From Gemmatimonadetes bacterium 13_1_40CM_69_22 (GTDB lineage Bacteria > Gemmatimonadota > Gemmatimonadetes > Gemmatimonadales > GWC2-71-9): a stretch of DNA of 64,000 bases. The stretch covers positions 1-64,000 of the forward strand of contig MNEL01000020.1 of assembly GCA_001917665.1 (NCBI GenBank). Direction: 5' to 3'. Below, one piece after another: positions 1-7,219 of the stretch. Under the pieces are notes generated by a model. The model saw only the letters and a list, made by a program, of their open reading frames with translations, was not told where the DNA came from and searched no databases. How positions within the stretch are numbered: position 1 is the first letter of the stretch; each line of letters begins with the position of its first letter. The translations under genes and the position numbers were made by a program.

Positions 1-545
1 CCCAGCGCGAAGTCGCCACGCTCGCCGGCGGCTGCTTCTGGTGCCTCGAAGCCGCGTTCCAGGATCTGAAGGGCGTCGAGCGGGTGCAGTCCGGATACGC
101 GGGCGGCCACGCCCCCAACCCATCGTACGAGGACGTGTGCACCGGAACGACCGGCCACGCCGAGGTCGTACAGATCACGTTCGACCCGGCGGTGGTATCG
201 TTCCGCGACTTGTTGCACGTCTTCTTCACCATCCACGATCCCACGACTCTAAACCGCCAGGGACCGGACGTCGGCACCCAGTACCGCTCGGCCGTCTTCT
301 ACCACACGCCGGAGCAGAAGGCGGTCGTGGAACAGGTGATCCGTGAGCTCGAGGCCGAGCAGGTGTGGGATGACCCGATCGTCACCGCCGTCGTCCCATT
401 CGAGGTGCTCTACCCGGCGGAGGAGTACCACCGCGACTACTACCGCCGCAATCCGAATCAGGGCTATTGCCGCGCCGTTATCGCCCCCAAGGTGGCCAAG
501 GTCCGCAAGCTCTACCTCGACAAGCTGAAGCAGCCGGTGGGCTGA
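1..545 (+). CDS. msrA: Peptide-methionine (S)-S-oxide reductase MsrA, 5' end missing
   Basis: Reduces methionine-S-sulfoxide in proteins, acting in cytoplasmic repair of oxidised proteins. The gene enters from the left edge. Reading from base 3, the first visible residues are [17 protein letters not shown], so only a few N-terminal residues are missing. The GCFWC motif holds the catalytic cysteine. The family's [11 protein letters not shown] segment (about 4/5 along) and a C-terminal GYC resolving-type cysteine are present. The protein ends at TGA 543-545. No MsrB domain is fused. The next gene starts 9 nt downstream, but a functional link with purine breakdown is not evident. The family call is secure. 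Confidence 0.95.
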   Translation, partial: QREVATLAGGCFWCLEAAFQDLKGVERVQSGYAGGHAPNPSYEDVCTGTTGHAEVVQITFDPAVVSFRDLLHVFFTIHDPTTLNRQGPDVGTQYRSAVFYHTPEQKAVVEQVIRELEAEQVWDDPIVTAVVPFEVLYPAEEYHRDYYRRNPNQGYCRAVIAPKVAKVRKLYLDKLKQPVG

Positions 546-554
546 GCGCCCGGC

Positions 555-1292
555 GTGACGCGTCTTCTCAAAGCCGCGATCAACGGCGGCCGCATGCGCG
601 CCGAGCACCAGGGGATCCCCGTCACGCCAGAGGAGCAAGCGGTCGCGGCGACCGAGTCGGTCGCCGCCGGAGCCGGGGCGATCCATCTGCATGTCCGCGC
701 TGCGGATGGAAGCGAAAGCCTGGCCGCGACCGACGTGGCCGGGGCGCTGACGGCCATCCGCGCCGCGGTGCCCGGGATCCCGATCGGGGTCAGCACCGGC
801 GCGTGGATCATTCGAGACTCCGACGCCCGGCTGCGGGCCGTCACGGGATGGACACTGCTGCCCGACTTTGCGTCGGTGAATTTCCACGAAGCGGGCTCGA
901 AGCCACTCGCCGAGCTGCTGCGCACCCGTGGCGTGGGCGTGGAGGCGGGGCTGTCGAACGCGCGCGGCGCCGAGTTGTTCGTGGACAGCGGTCTCGCCGG
1001 GCGTTGCCTGCGGGTCATGTTCGAGCCTCAGGAGGGCGACGCCGACGCGGCGTTGCGAGCCCTGGCCCAGCTGGAGGCGAGACTCGACGGCGCCGGAATC
1101 AAGCTGCCACGCCTGCTCCATGGCACCGGCCCGACCGTGTGGCCGCTCGTCGACGAGGCGATCGCGCGCGGGTACGACACCCGCGTGGGGTTTGAGGACA
1201 CGCTCACCCTGCCGGACGGCACGACGGCCCCCACTAACGCCGCGCTCGTCGCCGCAGCGCGCCGGCGGATCGAGGCGCATGGCGCCCGCTGA
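555..1292 (+). CDS. BKACE family (DUF849) beta-keto acid cleavage enzyme-like protein
   Basis: 245-residue TIM-barrel protein of the DUF849/BKACE family. Characterised members condense a beta-keto acid with acetyl-CoA to give acetoacetate and a CoA ester, using a zinc held by two His and a Glu. Seen here: N-terminal KAAINGGR, the paired-histidine motif IHLHVRAADG (about residues 43-52), GVSTGAWI, VNFHEAG, and a C-terminal RVGFEDTLTLPDG segment carrying the expected acidic ligand. It is shorter than typical 270-310-residue members. GTG start, no clear ribosome site. Its end overlaps the allantoinase start by 14 nt, so it is probably co-transcribed with the purine genes. The true substrate is unknown. 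Confidence 0.85.
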   Translation: MTRLLKAAINGGRMRAEHQGIPVTPEEQAVAATESVAAGAGAIHLHVRAADGSESLAATDVAGALTAIRAAVPGIPIGVSTGAWIIRDSDARLRAVTGWTLLPDFASVNFHEAGSKPLAELLRTRGVGVEAGLSNARGAELFVDSGLAGRCLRVMFEPQEGDADAALRALAQLEARLDGAGIKLPRLLHGTGPTVWPLVDEAIARGYDTRVGFEDTLTLPDGTTAPTNAALVAAARRRIEAHGAR

Positions 1293-2625
1293 GCTCGTCA
1301 TCGCCAGTCGGCGCGTGGCGACCCCGGACGGGATAGGTCCGGCGGCCGTGGTGATCGCCCAGGGCGTGATCACCGCGGTCCGAGCTTACGGCGAGCCCCG
1401 GGACGCTACCCGGCTGCTCGACCTGGGAGATGCCGTGGTGCTGCCCGGCGTGGTGGATACGCACGTACACGTGAACGAGCCAGGGCGCACCCAGTGGGAA
1501 GGCTTTGTGACCGCGACGCGGGCCGCGGCCGCAGGGGGGGTCACGACCATCGTGGACATGCCGCTGAACAGCGTTCCGGTGACGACCACGGTTCAGGCCC
1601 TGGAGCAGAAGGCCCGGTCGGCGGCCGGCCACGCCGTGGTGGACTACGCGTTCTGGGGCGGCGTCGTGCCCGGCAACGCCGACCGGCTCGCGCCGCTCGC
1701 CCGCGCGGGTGCGCTCGGCTTCAAGTGTTTCATGGTCGCGTCGGGGATCGACGAGTTCCCACCGGTAGCGGAAGCCGACCTGCGCCCGGCCATGACGCGA
1801 CTCGCCGAGCTCGGGCTGCCACTGCTCGTTCACGCCGAGCTCCCCGGGCCTATCGCGCAAGCCGCGGCCGCTGCTCCCGCCGACCCGCGCCGCTACGCCG
1901 CGTATCTCGCCTCCCGGCCGCGTGCCGCGGAGCTCGACGCGATCGACGCGATCCTCGGGCTGTCCCGCGAGACCGGATGCCGGGTTCACATCGTGCACCT
2001 CTCGGCAGCCGATGCGCTGAGCCGGCTGCGAGACGCGCGGCGCGCCGGCCTCCCGCTGACGGTCGAGACCTGCCCGCACTACCTCACCTTCGCCGCGGAC
2101 GACATCGCGGACGGCGCCACCGCCTGGAAGTGCGCCCCACCGATTCGTGAGCGGGAGAACCGCGAGCGCCTCTGGACCGGCCTGGCCGAGGGGACCATCG
2201 ACTTCGTGGCGAGCGACCACTCGCCGGCACCTCCGGAGCTGAGGTGTCTCGAGGCCGGCGACTTCTTCCGCGCCTGGGGCGGTGTGGCCTCGCTCGAGCT
2301 GGCGCTCGCCGTCACGTGGACCGGTGCGCGCGCTCGCGGCCACGACCCGCGAGACCTCGCTCGCTGGCTCGCCGAGCGGCCGGCCAGGCTCGCCGGCTTG
2401 CGCGGCAAGGGCCGCATCGCCCCGGGGGCCGATGCCGACCTGGTGGTGTTCGATCCGGACGCGCGATTCACCGTCGATCCCTCGCGGCTGCGTCAGCGAC
2501 ATCCCATCACCCCTTACGCCGGGATGACGCTGTACGGCGTCGTGCGGCAGACGTTCGTTCGAGGTTGCTGCGTATACGACGAGGGGACGTTTCCGGCGGG
2601 GGCCGTGGGCCAATGGGTGCGCTAA
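1279..2625 (+). CDS. allB: Allantoinase
   Basis: Hydrolyses allantoin to allantoate (cyclic amidohydrolase, cytoplasmic, binuclear metal centre). The chosen ATG at 1279 gives 448 residues, the usual size; longer in-frame reading upstream would run through the BKACE gene. The metal site is complete: THVHVNEPGR (His62, His64), the carbamylated-lysine region GFKCFM (Lys149), LLVHAE (His185), VHIVHLS (about 235-241) and the aspartate in ASDHSPAP. The set matches allantoinase better than dihydroorotase or dihydropyrimidinase, and allantoicase and ureidoimidazoline genes follow directly. Translationally coupled to the preceding BKACE gene by a 14-nt overlap. Confidence 0.93.
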   Translation: MAPAELVIASRRVATPDGIGPAAVVIAQGVITAVRAYGEPRDATRLLDLGDAVVLPGVVDTHVHVNEPGRTQWEGFVTATRAAAAGGVTTIVDMPLNSVPVTTTVQALEQKARSAAGHAVVDYAFWGGVVPGNADRLAPLARAGALGFKCFMVASGIDEFPPVAEADLRPAMTRLAELGLPLLVHAELPGPIAQAAAAAPADPRRYAAYLASRPRAAELDAIDAILGLSRETGCRVHIVHLSAADALSRLRDARRAGLPLTVETCPHYLTFAADDIADGATAWKCAPPIRERENRERLWTGLAEGTIDFVASDHSPAPPELRCLEAGDFFRAWGGVASLELALAVTWTGARARGHDPRDLARWLAERPARLAGLRGKGRIAPGADADLVVFDPDARFTVDPSRLRQRHPITPYAGMTLYGVVRQTFVRGCCVYDEGTFPAGAVGQWVR

Positions 2626-2638
2626 CTCCGTGGCCGAG

Positions 2639-2656
2639 CCCACCCCTTGGGGTGGG
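2639..2656. repeat. Perfect hairpin covering the allantoicase leader
   Basis: CCCACCCC, TT, GGGGTGGG: an 8-bp perfect stem with a 2-nt loop. The right arm is the only G-rich, Shine-Dalgarno-like stretch in front of the ATG at 2660, so in RNA the hairpin could mask it. Alternatively it is one of the dispersed palindromes found elsewhere in this window. Confidence 0.6.
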
Positions 2657-2659
2657 AAC

Positions 2660-3673
2660 ATGATGCGCGACGGTTGCATCGATTTGGCGGCCGCGCGCGT
2701 CGGCGGGCGGGCGCTCCTCGCGAGCGACGAGTTTTTCGCGCCCAAGGAGAACCTGCTCGAGCCCGGGCGCGGAGTGTTCCTCGAGGGCAAATACACCGAT
2801 CGGGGCAAGTGGATGGACGGGTGGGAGACGCGGCGGCGCCGCGGGCCGGGCCCAGACCACGACTGGTGCATCATCCGCTTGGGCATCCCGGGAGTGATCC
2901 GGGCGGTCACGGTGGACACCAATCATTTCAGGGGCAACCATCCCGTGGCATGCTCGCTGCACGCAGCGGAGCTGCGGGGGGCCCCCACCGCGCAACGGCT
3001 GCGCGCCCTGGGCCACGCCTTCGTGGAGCTCGTGCCGCGCTCACCACTCACGGGACACGCCGAAAACGACTTCTTGACGGGGAGCGACGCCCGGTGCACG
3101 CACGTCCGCCTCAACATCTACCCGGACGGCGGCATAGCCCGCTTGCGCGTCTGGGGTGAGGCGCGCCCAGACTGGCGACGGATCACGAGTACCGAGCGGG
3201 GCGCGATCGACCTAGTCGCGGTGGAGCACGGTGGGCTCCCCCTCGCCACCAGCGACCAGTTCTTCAGCGAGCCGCTGAACCTGATCATGCCGGGTCGGCC
3301 GCGCGATATGGCCGACGGCTGGGAGACGCGGCGGCGCCGCGACCGTGGCCACGACTGGGTCGTGCTGCGGCTCGGCCGGCGGGGCGTGATCGAGCGGATC
3401 GAACTGAACACGACTCACTTCAAGGGCAACTTCCCCGAGAGCGCGGGGCTCAAGGGGTGCGACGCGCCCGCGCTCCGCGGCGTCGCCACGCCTCTCGACA
3501 CCGCCGACTGGCGCGAGCTGCTGCCCCGCGCCAAACTGCGGGCCGACACGCGGCACCGCTTCGTGCTCCGCCGCCCGACACGGGTACCGGTGACGCACGT
3601 CCGGCTGAACATCTTCCCGGACGGCGGGGTGGCGCGGCTGCGACTCTGGGGGCGGCCGGTGGACCCCGTGTGA
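2660..3673 (+). CDS. alc: Allantoicase
   Basis: Hydrolyses allantoate to (S)-ureidoglycolate and urea. It has the family's two tandem jelly-roll repeats: the first has DEFFAPKENLL, MDGWETRRRR and DTNHFRGN; the second has DQFFSEPLNLI, ADGWETRRRR and NTTHFKGN. Each ends with a THVRLNI(Y/F)PDGG(I/V)ARLR(V/L)WG signature. The ATG at 2660 (or the adjacent ATG at 2663) is preferred over the GTG at 2630. It places DLAAARVGG at the family's usual N-terminal position and leaves the hairpin at 2639-2656 outside the protein. With allB upstream and uraD/uraH downstream, the purine-breakdown role is secure. Confidence 0.93.
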   Translation: MMRDGCIDLAAARVGGRALLASDEFFAPKENLLEPGRGVFLEGKYTDRGKWMDGWETRRRRGPGPDHDWCIIRLGIPGVIRAVTVDTNHFRGNHPVACSLHAAELRGAPTAQRLRALGHAFVELVPRSPLTGHAENDFLTGSDARCTHVRLNIYPDGGIARLRVWGEARPDWRRITSTERGAIDLVAVEHGGLPLATSDQFFSEPLNLIMPGRPRDMADGWETRRRRDRGHDWVVLRLGRRGVIERIELNTTHFKGNFPESAGLKGCDAPALRGVATPLDTADWRELLPRAKLRADTRHRFVLRRPTRVPVTHVRLNIFPDGGVARLRLWGRPVDPV

Positions 3674-3686
3674 GCGCCCGTCGTGG

Positions 3687-3766
3687 TTCACAGGCTGAAG
3701 CCTGTGCTCGGCACGTCACTACCCTTACGGGTAGCGTCTCACCGAGCACACCCTTCAGGGTGTGAA
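3687..3766. repeat. Composite REP-like palindromic element (three hairpins plus outer stem)
   Basis: 80-bp intergenic element. Hairpin A is CACAGGC-TGAA-GCCTGTG (3689-3706). Hairpin B is TACCC-TTAC-GGGTA (3720-3733). Hairpin C is CACACCC-TTCA-GGGTGTG (3747-3764). GTGCTCGG (3704-3711) pairs with CCGAGCAC (3742-3749) to enclose hairpin B. The ends are symmetric (TTCACA... and ...TGTGAA). The arrangement resembles REP/BIME elements mobilised by Y1 (RAYT) transposases. A short reading frame across it is only a translation of the repeat. Confidence 0.75.
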
Positions 3767-3776
3767 CAGGATCGCC

Positions 3777-4250
3777 GTGTATTTCAATGGGCTCCCCGAG
3801 CGCGACGCCCGCGCGGCGTTGCAGCGCTGTTGCGGCGCGCGGCGCTGGGTGGACGAGATGCTCGCCGCCCGCCCGTTCGCGAGCGACGCCGTGTTGCTCG
3901 CACACGCCGCGCGCGTCTGGTGGGCGCTCGGGCGGGAGGATTGGCTCGAAGCGTTCGCGCGCCACCCACGGATCGGCGAGCGGACCGCGGAACAGTGGTC
4001 GCGCCGCGAGCAGGCCGGCGTGGACACGGCCCCGGCCGCCACGCGCGCCGCCCTCGCCCGTGAGAACCTCGCCTACACCGAGCGGTTCGGGTATCTGTTC
4101 CTGACTTGTGCCACGGGGAAGACCGCCGGCGAGATGCTCGGCGAGCTGCGCCGCCGCCTCGCACACGACCCGGCCACGGAGCTCCGGATCGCGGCGGGCG
4201 AGCAGGCGAAGATCACCCGGCTCCGACTCGAGAAACTGGTGTCGCCATGA
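3777..4250 (+). CDS. uraD: 2-oxo-4-hydroxy-4-carboxy-5-ureidoimidazoline (OHCU) decarboxylase
   Basis: Decarboxylates OHCU to (S)-allantoin, the last step from urate. About 157 residues, all-helical. The family signature FARHPRIGE contains the catalytic histidine (His63), followed by SRREQAGV and the C-terminal half NLAYTERFGYLFLTCATGKT. The GTG at 3777 is chosen. A GTG at 3762 is in frame but lies within the palindromic element ending at 3766. The stop overlaps the uraH start (ATGA, 4247-4250), giving a coupled uraD-uraH pair that processes consecutive products of urate oxidation. Confidence 0.92.
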   Translation: MYFNGLPERDARAALQRCCGARRWVDEMLAARPFASDAVLLAHAARVWWALGREDWLEAFARHPRIGERTAEQWSRREQAGVDTAPAATRAALARENLAYTERFGYLFLTCATGKTAGEMLGELRRRLAHDPATELRIAAGEQAKITRLRLEKLVSP

Positions 4251-4585
4251 GCGGAATCACGACGCACGTCCTGGACACCGCGCGCGGACGGCCCGCCGCC
4301 GGCATCGCCGTCTCACTGGCGTGGCAGACCGGCGACGGTTGGACCGAGCTCGCCTCCGGCCGGACCGACGCCGATGGCCGCGTCGCCGATCTGCTACCGG
4401 CGCGAGTGCAGGACGCGGCCGGCACCTACCGCCTTCGCTTCGACGTCGGAGCCTATTTCGCGGCGCAAGGCGCCGCGCCTCTCTTCCCGTACGTCGATGT
4501 CGTGTTCGACATCCGCGACGCGGGGCGCTATCACGTGCCGCTCCTGGTCAGCCCGTTCGGCTATACCACCTACCGCGGCAGCTGA
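4247..4585 (+). CDS. uraH: 5-hydroxyisourate hydrolase (transthyretin-like)
   Basis: Hydrolyses 5-hydroxyisourate to OHCU. The 112-residue transthyretin fold has the three diagnostic regions: N-terminal THVLDTARGRPAAG with catalytic His, the central arginine/histidine strand (YHVPLLVSPFGY), and the C-terminal tetrapeptide YRGS that separates hydrolases from true transthyretins. The ATG at 4247 overlaps the uraD stop. No signal peptide, so it is cytoplasmic. It sits 8 nt before the urate oxidase gene, so substrate producer and consumer are adjacent. Confidence 0.95.
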   Translation: MSGITTHVLDTARGRPAAGIAVSLAWQTGDGWTELASGRTDADGRVADLLPARVQDAAGTYRLRFDVGAYFAAQGAAPLFPYVDVVFDIRDAGRYHVPLLVSPFGYTTYRGS

Positions 4586-4593
4586 GCCCCGGC

Positions 4594-5817
4594 GTGGACA
4601 CGCACCTCGGTCAGTGGCTCAACCTGGCGCTCCGCTGGGGCCACGTGATCACGGGAGTCGCGTGGATCGGAACGTCGTTCTACTTCAACTGGCTGAACAG
4701 CCGGCTGGCGCCGCCCCCGCCCGAGCGCGCCGAGCCGGGGGTCGCGGGCGAGCTCTGGTCGGTCCACGGCGGCGGGTTCTACCGAGTAGTCAAGTACGCG
4801 GTCGCCCCCACCCGCCTCCCCCCTACGCTCCACTGGTTCAAATGGGAGGCGTACGCCACCTGGCTCACCGGCTTCGCGCTGCTCGCCTGGGTCTACTACG
4901 TGGGGGCGGCGGCCTACCTCGTGGACCCGCAAGTCTCCCGGCTCGGCCCGCGTGCCGCGATCGCCGTCGGCCTCGGGACGCTGCTCGGCGCTTGGGTGGT
5001 GTACGACGCGCTGTGCCGGTCGCGGCTCGCGAACTCGCCTCTCGCCCTCGCTGCGACGCTGTTCGTCCTCGGGACCGGGCTCGCGTGGGGACTCACGCAG
5101 CTGCTCGCTCCCCGCGCGGCCTACCTCCACGTCGGCGCGGCGCTCGGCACGATCATGGCTGCGAACGTCCTCATGGTGATCATCCCATCCCAGCGGGACA
5201 TGGTCACCGCCTTGACGGAGGGGCGGGCGCCCGACGCAGCTCGGGGCGCACAGGCTGCGCTCCGCTCGCTCCACAACAACTATTTCACGCTGCCCGTCTT
5301 GTTCATCATGGTCAGCTCGCACTACCCCGAGACGTACGGCCACACGCTGAGCTGGTTGATCCTCGCCGGGCTTGCGCTGGTGGGCGTGGCGACGCGGCAT
5401 TGGTTCAACCTGCGCAACGAGGGGCGCCCGAACGGGTGGCTCCTGCCAGGAGCGGCGCTGGCCATGGTGGCGCTCGCGGTCGTCACGGCTCCACGGCGTG
5501 CCGACCGAACGGGGGCGTACGAGAGGGCGGGGGCGAACCCGACGGCGGGGAACACGGCGTCATTCGCTGAGGTGCGCGTGATCATGGCGCGCCGTTGCGC
5601 ACCGTGCCACTCCGCAGCGCCCACCGTGCCGGGCCTCACCACTCCGCCGCGCGGCGTCGCGTTCGACACGCCGGAGCAGATCCGCACCCGTGCCGACCGG
5701 ATCCTCGTCATGGCCGCGACGACCCACACCATGCCGCTTGGCAACGTCACTGGGATGACGGACGAGGAGCGCGCGCTCGTGGCCCGGTGGATACGGGCCG
5801 GGGCCCTGCTTCGTTAG
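4594..5817 (+). CDS. puuD: PuuD-type membrane urate oxidase with C-terminal cytochrome c
   Basis: Oxidises urate to 5-hydroxyisourate, passing electrons to the respiratory chain instead of making peroxide. The N-terminal part (about residues 1-300) is a multi-pass DUF989 membrane domain with HVITGVAWIGTSFYFNWLN, GEL(W)SVHGGGFY and HNNYFTLPVLFIMVSSHYPETYG. The C-terminal part (about 325-407) is a c-type cytochrome: Cys335-Ala-Pro-Cys338-His339 and a distal methionine region (TTHTMPLGNVTGMT). GTG start, 407 residues. It follows uraH and ends 1 nt before the convergent xanthine dehydrogenase subunit, so urate made by that enzyme is the likely substrate. Confidence 0.93.
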   Translation: MDTHLGQWLNLALRWGHVITGVAWIGTSFYFNWLNSRLAPPPPERAEPGVAGELWSVHGGGFYRVVKYAVAPTRLPPTLHWFKWEAYATWLTGFALLAWVYYVGAAAYLVDPQVSRLGPRAAIAVGLGTLLGAWVVYDALCRSRLANSPLALAATLFVLGTGLAWGLTQLLAPRAAYLHVGAALGTIMAANVLMVIIPSQRDMVTALTEGRAPDAARGAQAALRSLHNNYFTLPVLFIMVSSHYPETYGHTLSWLILAGLALVGVATRHWFNLRNEGRPNGWLLPGAALAMVALAVVTAPRRADRTGAYERAGANPTAGNTASFAEVRVIMARRCAPCHSAAPTVPGLTTPPRGVAFDTPEQIRTRADRILVMAATTHTMPLGNVTGMTDEERALVARWIRAGALLR

Positions 5818-5818
5818 A

Positions 5819-6646
5819 TCACGGCCACCCGCACGTCTCCCGCAGATCGTCATACAGCACGCGCGCCATCACGCGGCGCCGGTACTCCGCCGTGGAGCGG
5901 ACGTCATCGATGGGCGACACGTCCTGCGTGATAGCGGGAACCAAATCCCCCGGATGTGCGACCTGCACGCGCTGCTCGAGCAGTCGCTCGAGCATCGGAC
6001 AGCGGCGGATCGTGGGCGCCATGCTCGCCGCCACGACGCGCCATCCGGCATCCGAGCGCGTGACCGCGAGCCCCACTTTCGCGATCGCCTGCGCCCGGCG
6101 CGAGCCGACCTTCTCGAACACCTGGTATGAGTACGGGCGGCGCGGGATGCGGATCGCCACCACGAGCTGGTCGGCGCGGCGCCGCATCTCCTTGTAGCCG
6201 GTGTAAAAGTGGTCGAGCGGCACCTCCTCCCGACCGCGCCCCGACTCGAGGACGACTACGGCGTCATAAGCCATGAGCACGGGCACGCCGTCCGCCGCCG
6301 GAGAGGCGTTCACGATGTTCCCCGCCCACGTGCCGCGCGCCTGGATCTGGATCGCGCCGACTTGTCGCGCCGCTCGCACGAGCAACGGGAATTCCCGTCC
6401 GATCCGCTCGTCCTGGATTACGTCCCAGTAGGTGGTGAGACCGCCCAGCACGAGCTCCCGGTCGCTCCAGCGCAGTGGCTTCAGATCTTCGAGCCGCGAC
6501 AGATCGACGTAGGTCCGGTCGTGCGCGTCGATACGAACGGGCCAGTGGACCAGCAAGTCCGTGCCGCCGGCGACCGGGATGGCCGCGCCGTCGCCCGCGA
6601 GCAGGCCCAAAGCCTCGGGGACACGGTCGGCCAGCAGTACTCTCAC
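5819..6646 (-). CDS. Xanthine dehydrogenase FAD-binding (medium) subunit
   Basis: FAD subunit of a molybdenum hydroxylase that converts hypoxanthine and xanthine to urate. 275 residues. The PVAGGTDLLVHW loop near residue 30 binds FAD; RGTWAGNIVNASPAADGVPVLMAYDA is the second FAD_binding_5 signature, followed by the CO dehydrogenase flavoprotein C-terminal domain. The start is GTG at 6646, overlapping the small-subunit stop as GTGA. In-frame sequence upstream of it does not resemble the family. The purine-pathway assignment rests on the adjacent urate oxidase; other molybdenum hydroxylases share this fold. Confidence 0.9.
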   Translation of the reverse strand: MRVLLADRVPEALGLLAGDGAAIPVAGGTDLLVHWPVRIDAHDRTYVDLSRLEDLKPLRWSDRELVLGGLTTYWDVIQDERIGREFPLLVRAARQVGAIQIQARGTWAGNIVNASPAADGVPVLMAYDAVVVLESGRGREEVPLDHFYTGYKEMRRRADQLVVAIRIPRRPYSYQVFEKVGSRRAQAIAKVGLAVTRSDAGWRVVAASMAPTIRRCPMLERLLEQRVQVAHPGDLVPAITQDVSPIDDVRSTAEYRRRVMARVLYDDLRETCGWP

Positions 6647-7122
6647 GCTTCCCCCTTCCCCCTTCCCCCTTCCCCGACTTCCCCGATCGTCGTCGCCACG
6701 GCGTCCACGATGCCGTCGTAGCCGGTGCAGCGGCACAGGTTCCCGGCCATCAGCTCGCGAACCGTATGCGTCTCGAGCAGCTCGGGGTGGGCGCTGATCC
6801 ACAGCGCCGTCATCACCACGCCGGGTGTGCAGGCGCCACACTGCGTCGCGCCCTGTTCGAGGAACGGCCCGAGCTGGACGGGATCGAGCGCCTCAATTGT
6901 CTCCACCCGCGCCCCACGCACCTGGTAGGTCGGCACGAGGCAGGAGTTCACGGGCAGGCCGTCCAGGTATACGGTGCACGCCCCGCACTCGCCCTCCCCG
7001 CAGCCCTCCTTGGTTCCCGTGAGTCCCAGGCGGTAGCGCAGCGTGTCGAGCAGCCGCTCGGCGGGATCGGCCTCCATCGACACCGCCTTCCCGTTGAGGG
7101 TGAAACCAATGCTGAGGGTCAT
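6643..7122 (-). CDS. Xanthine dehydrogenase 2Fe-2S (small) subunit
   Basis: Electron-transfer subunit with two [2Fe-2S] clusters. 159 residues from the ATG at 7122 (MTLSIGFTLNGKAV). A plant-type ferredoxin domain has GCGEGECGACTVYLDG; the second helical cluster domain has QCGACTPGVVM and NLCRCTGYDGI. An ATG at 7176 would add residues encoded by a dispersed repeat (7157-7189) and is rejected. The C-terminus (VGEGGRGKGEA) is encoded by the heptanucleotide repeat and abuts the FAD subunit through a GTGA overlap. Gene order on the minus strand is large, small, medium subunit. Confidence 0.93.
   Translation of the reverse strand: MTLSIGFTLNGKAVSMEADPAERLLDTLRYRLGLTGTKEGCGEGECGACTVYLDGLPVNSCLVPTYQVRGARVETIEALDPVQLGPFLEQGATQCGACTPGVVMTALWISAHPELLETHTVRELMAGNLCRCTGYDGIVDAVATTIGEVGEGGRGKGEA
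6649..6675. repeat. Heptanucleotide tandem repeat (TTCCCCC, about 3.9 copies)
   Basis: Three perfect TTCCCCC units plus TTCCCC on the plus strand. On the coding (minus) strand these are GGGGGAA units that encode the last residues of the small subunit. The unit nearest the GTG at 6646 also serves as the ribosome-binding site of the FAD subunit. Confidence 0.8.
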
Positions 7123-7156
7123 CCGCCACCCCCCAAGTGCGGAATGCAACTCCCAC

Positions 7157-7189
7157 TGCCATTCCGCATTCCGCACTCCGCATTCCGCA
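7157..7189. repeat. 33-nt dispersed repeat, copy 1 (intergenic)
   Basis: This stretch, built from short ATTCCGC/ACTCCGC units, is identical base for base to 12021-12053. Here it lies in the leader between the large and small xanthine dehydrogenase genes. Read in protein frames it gives RNAE or FRIPHSA motifs. Confidence 0.85.
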
Positions 7190-7219
7190 TTCTTTGCTCC
7201 TCAGGCCGGCCGGCGCACA

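Noticed and set aside
2630-2659. GTG start for allantoicase at 2630
   Set aside because: The extra residues are encoded by the hairpin and do not match the family N-terminus; ATG at 2660 fits better.
3683-4063. Frame beginning MVHRLKPVLGTSLP
   Set aside because: Its N-terminus is only the translation of the palindromic element at 3687-3766, and the rest is a shadow of uraD.
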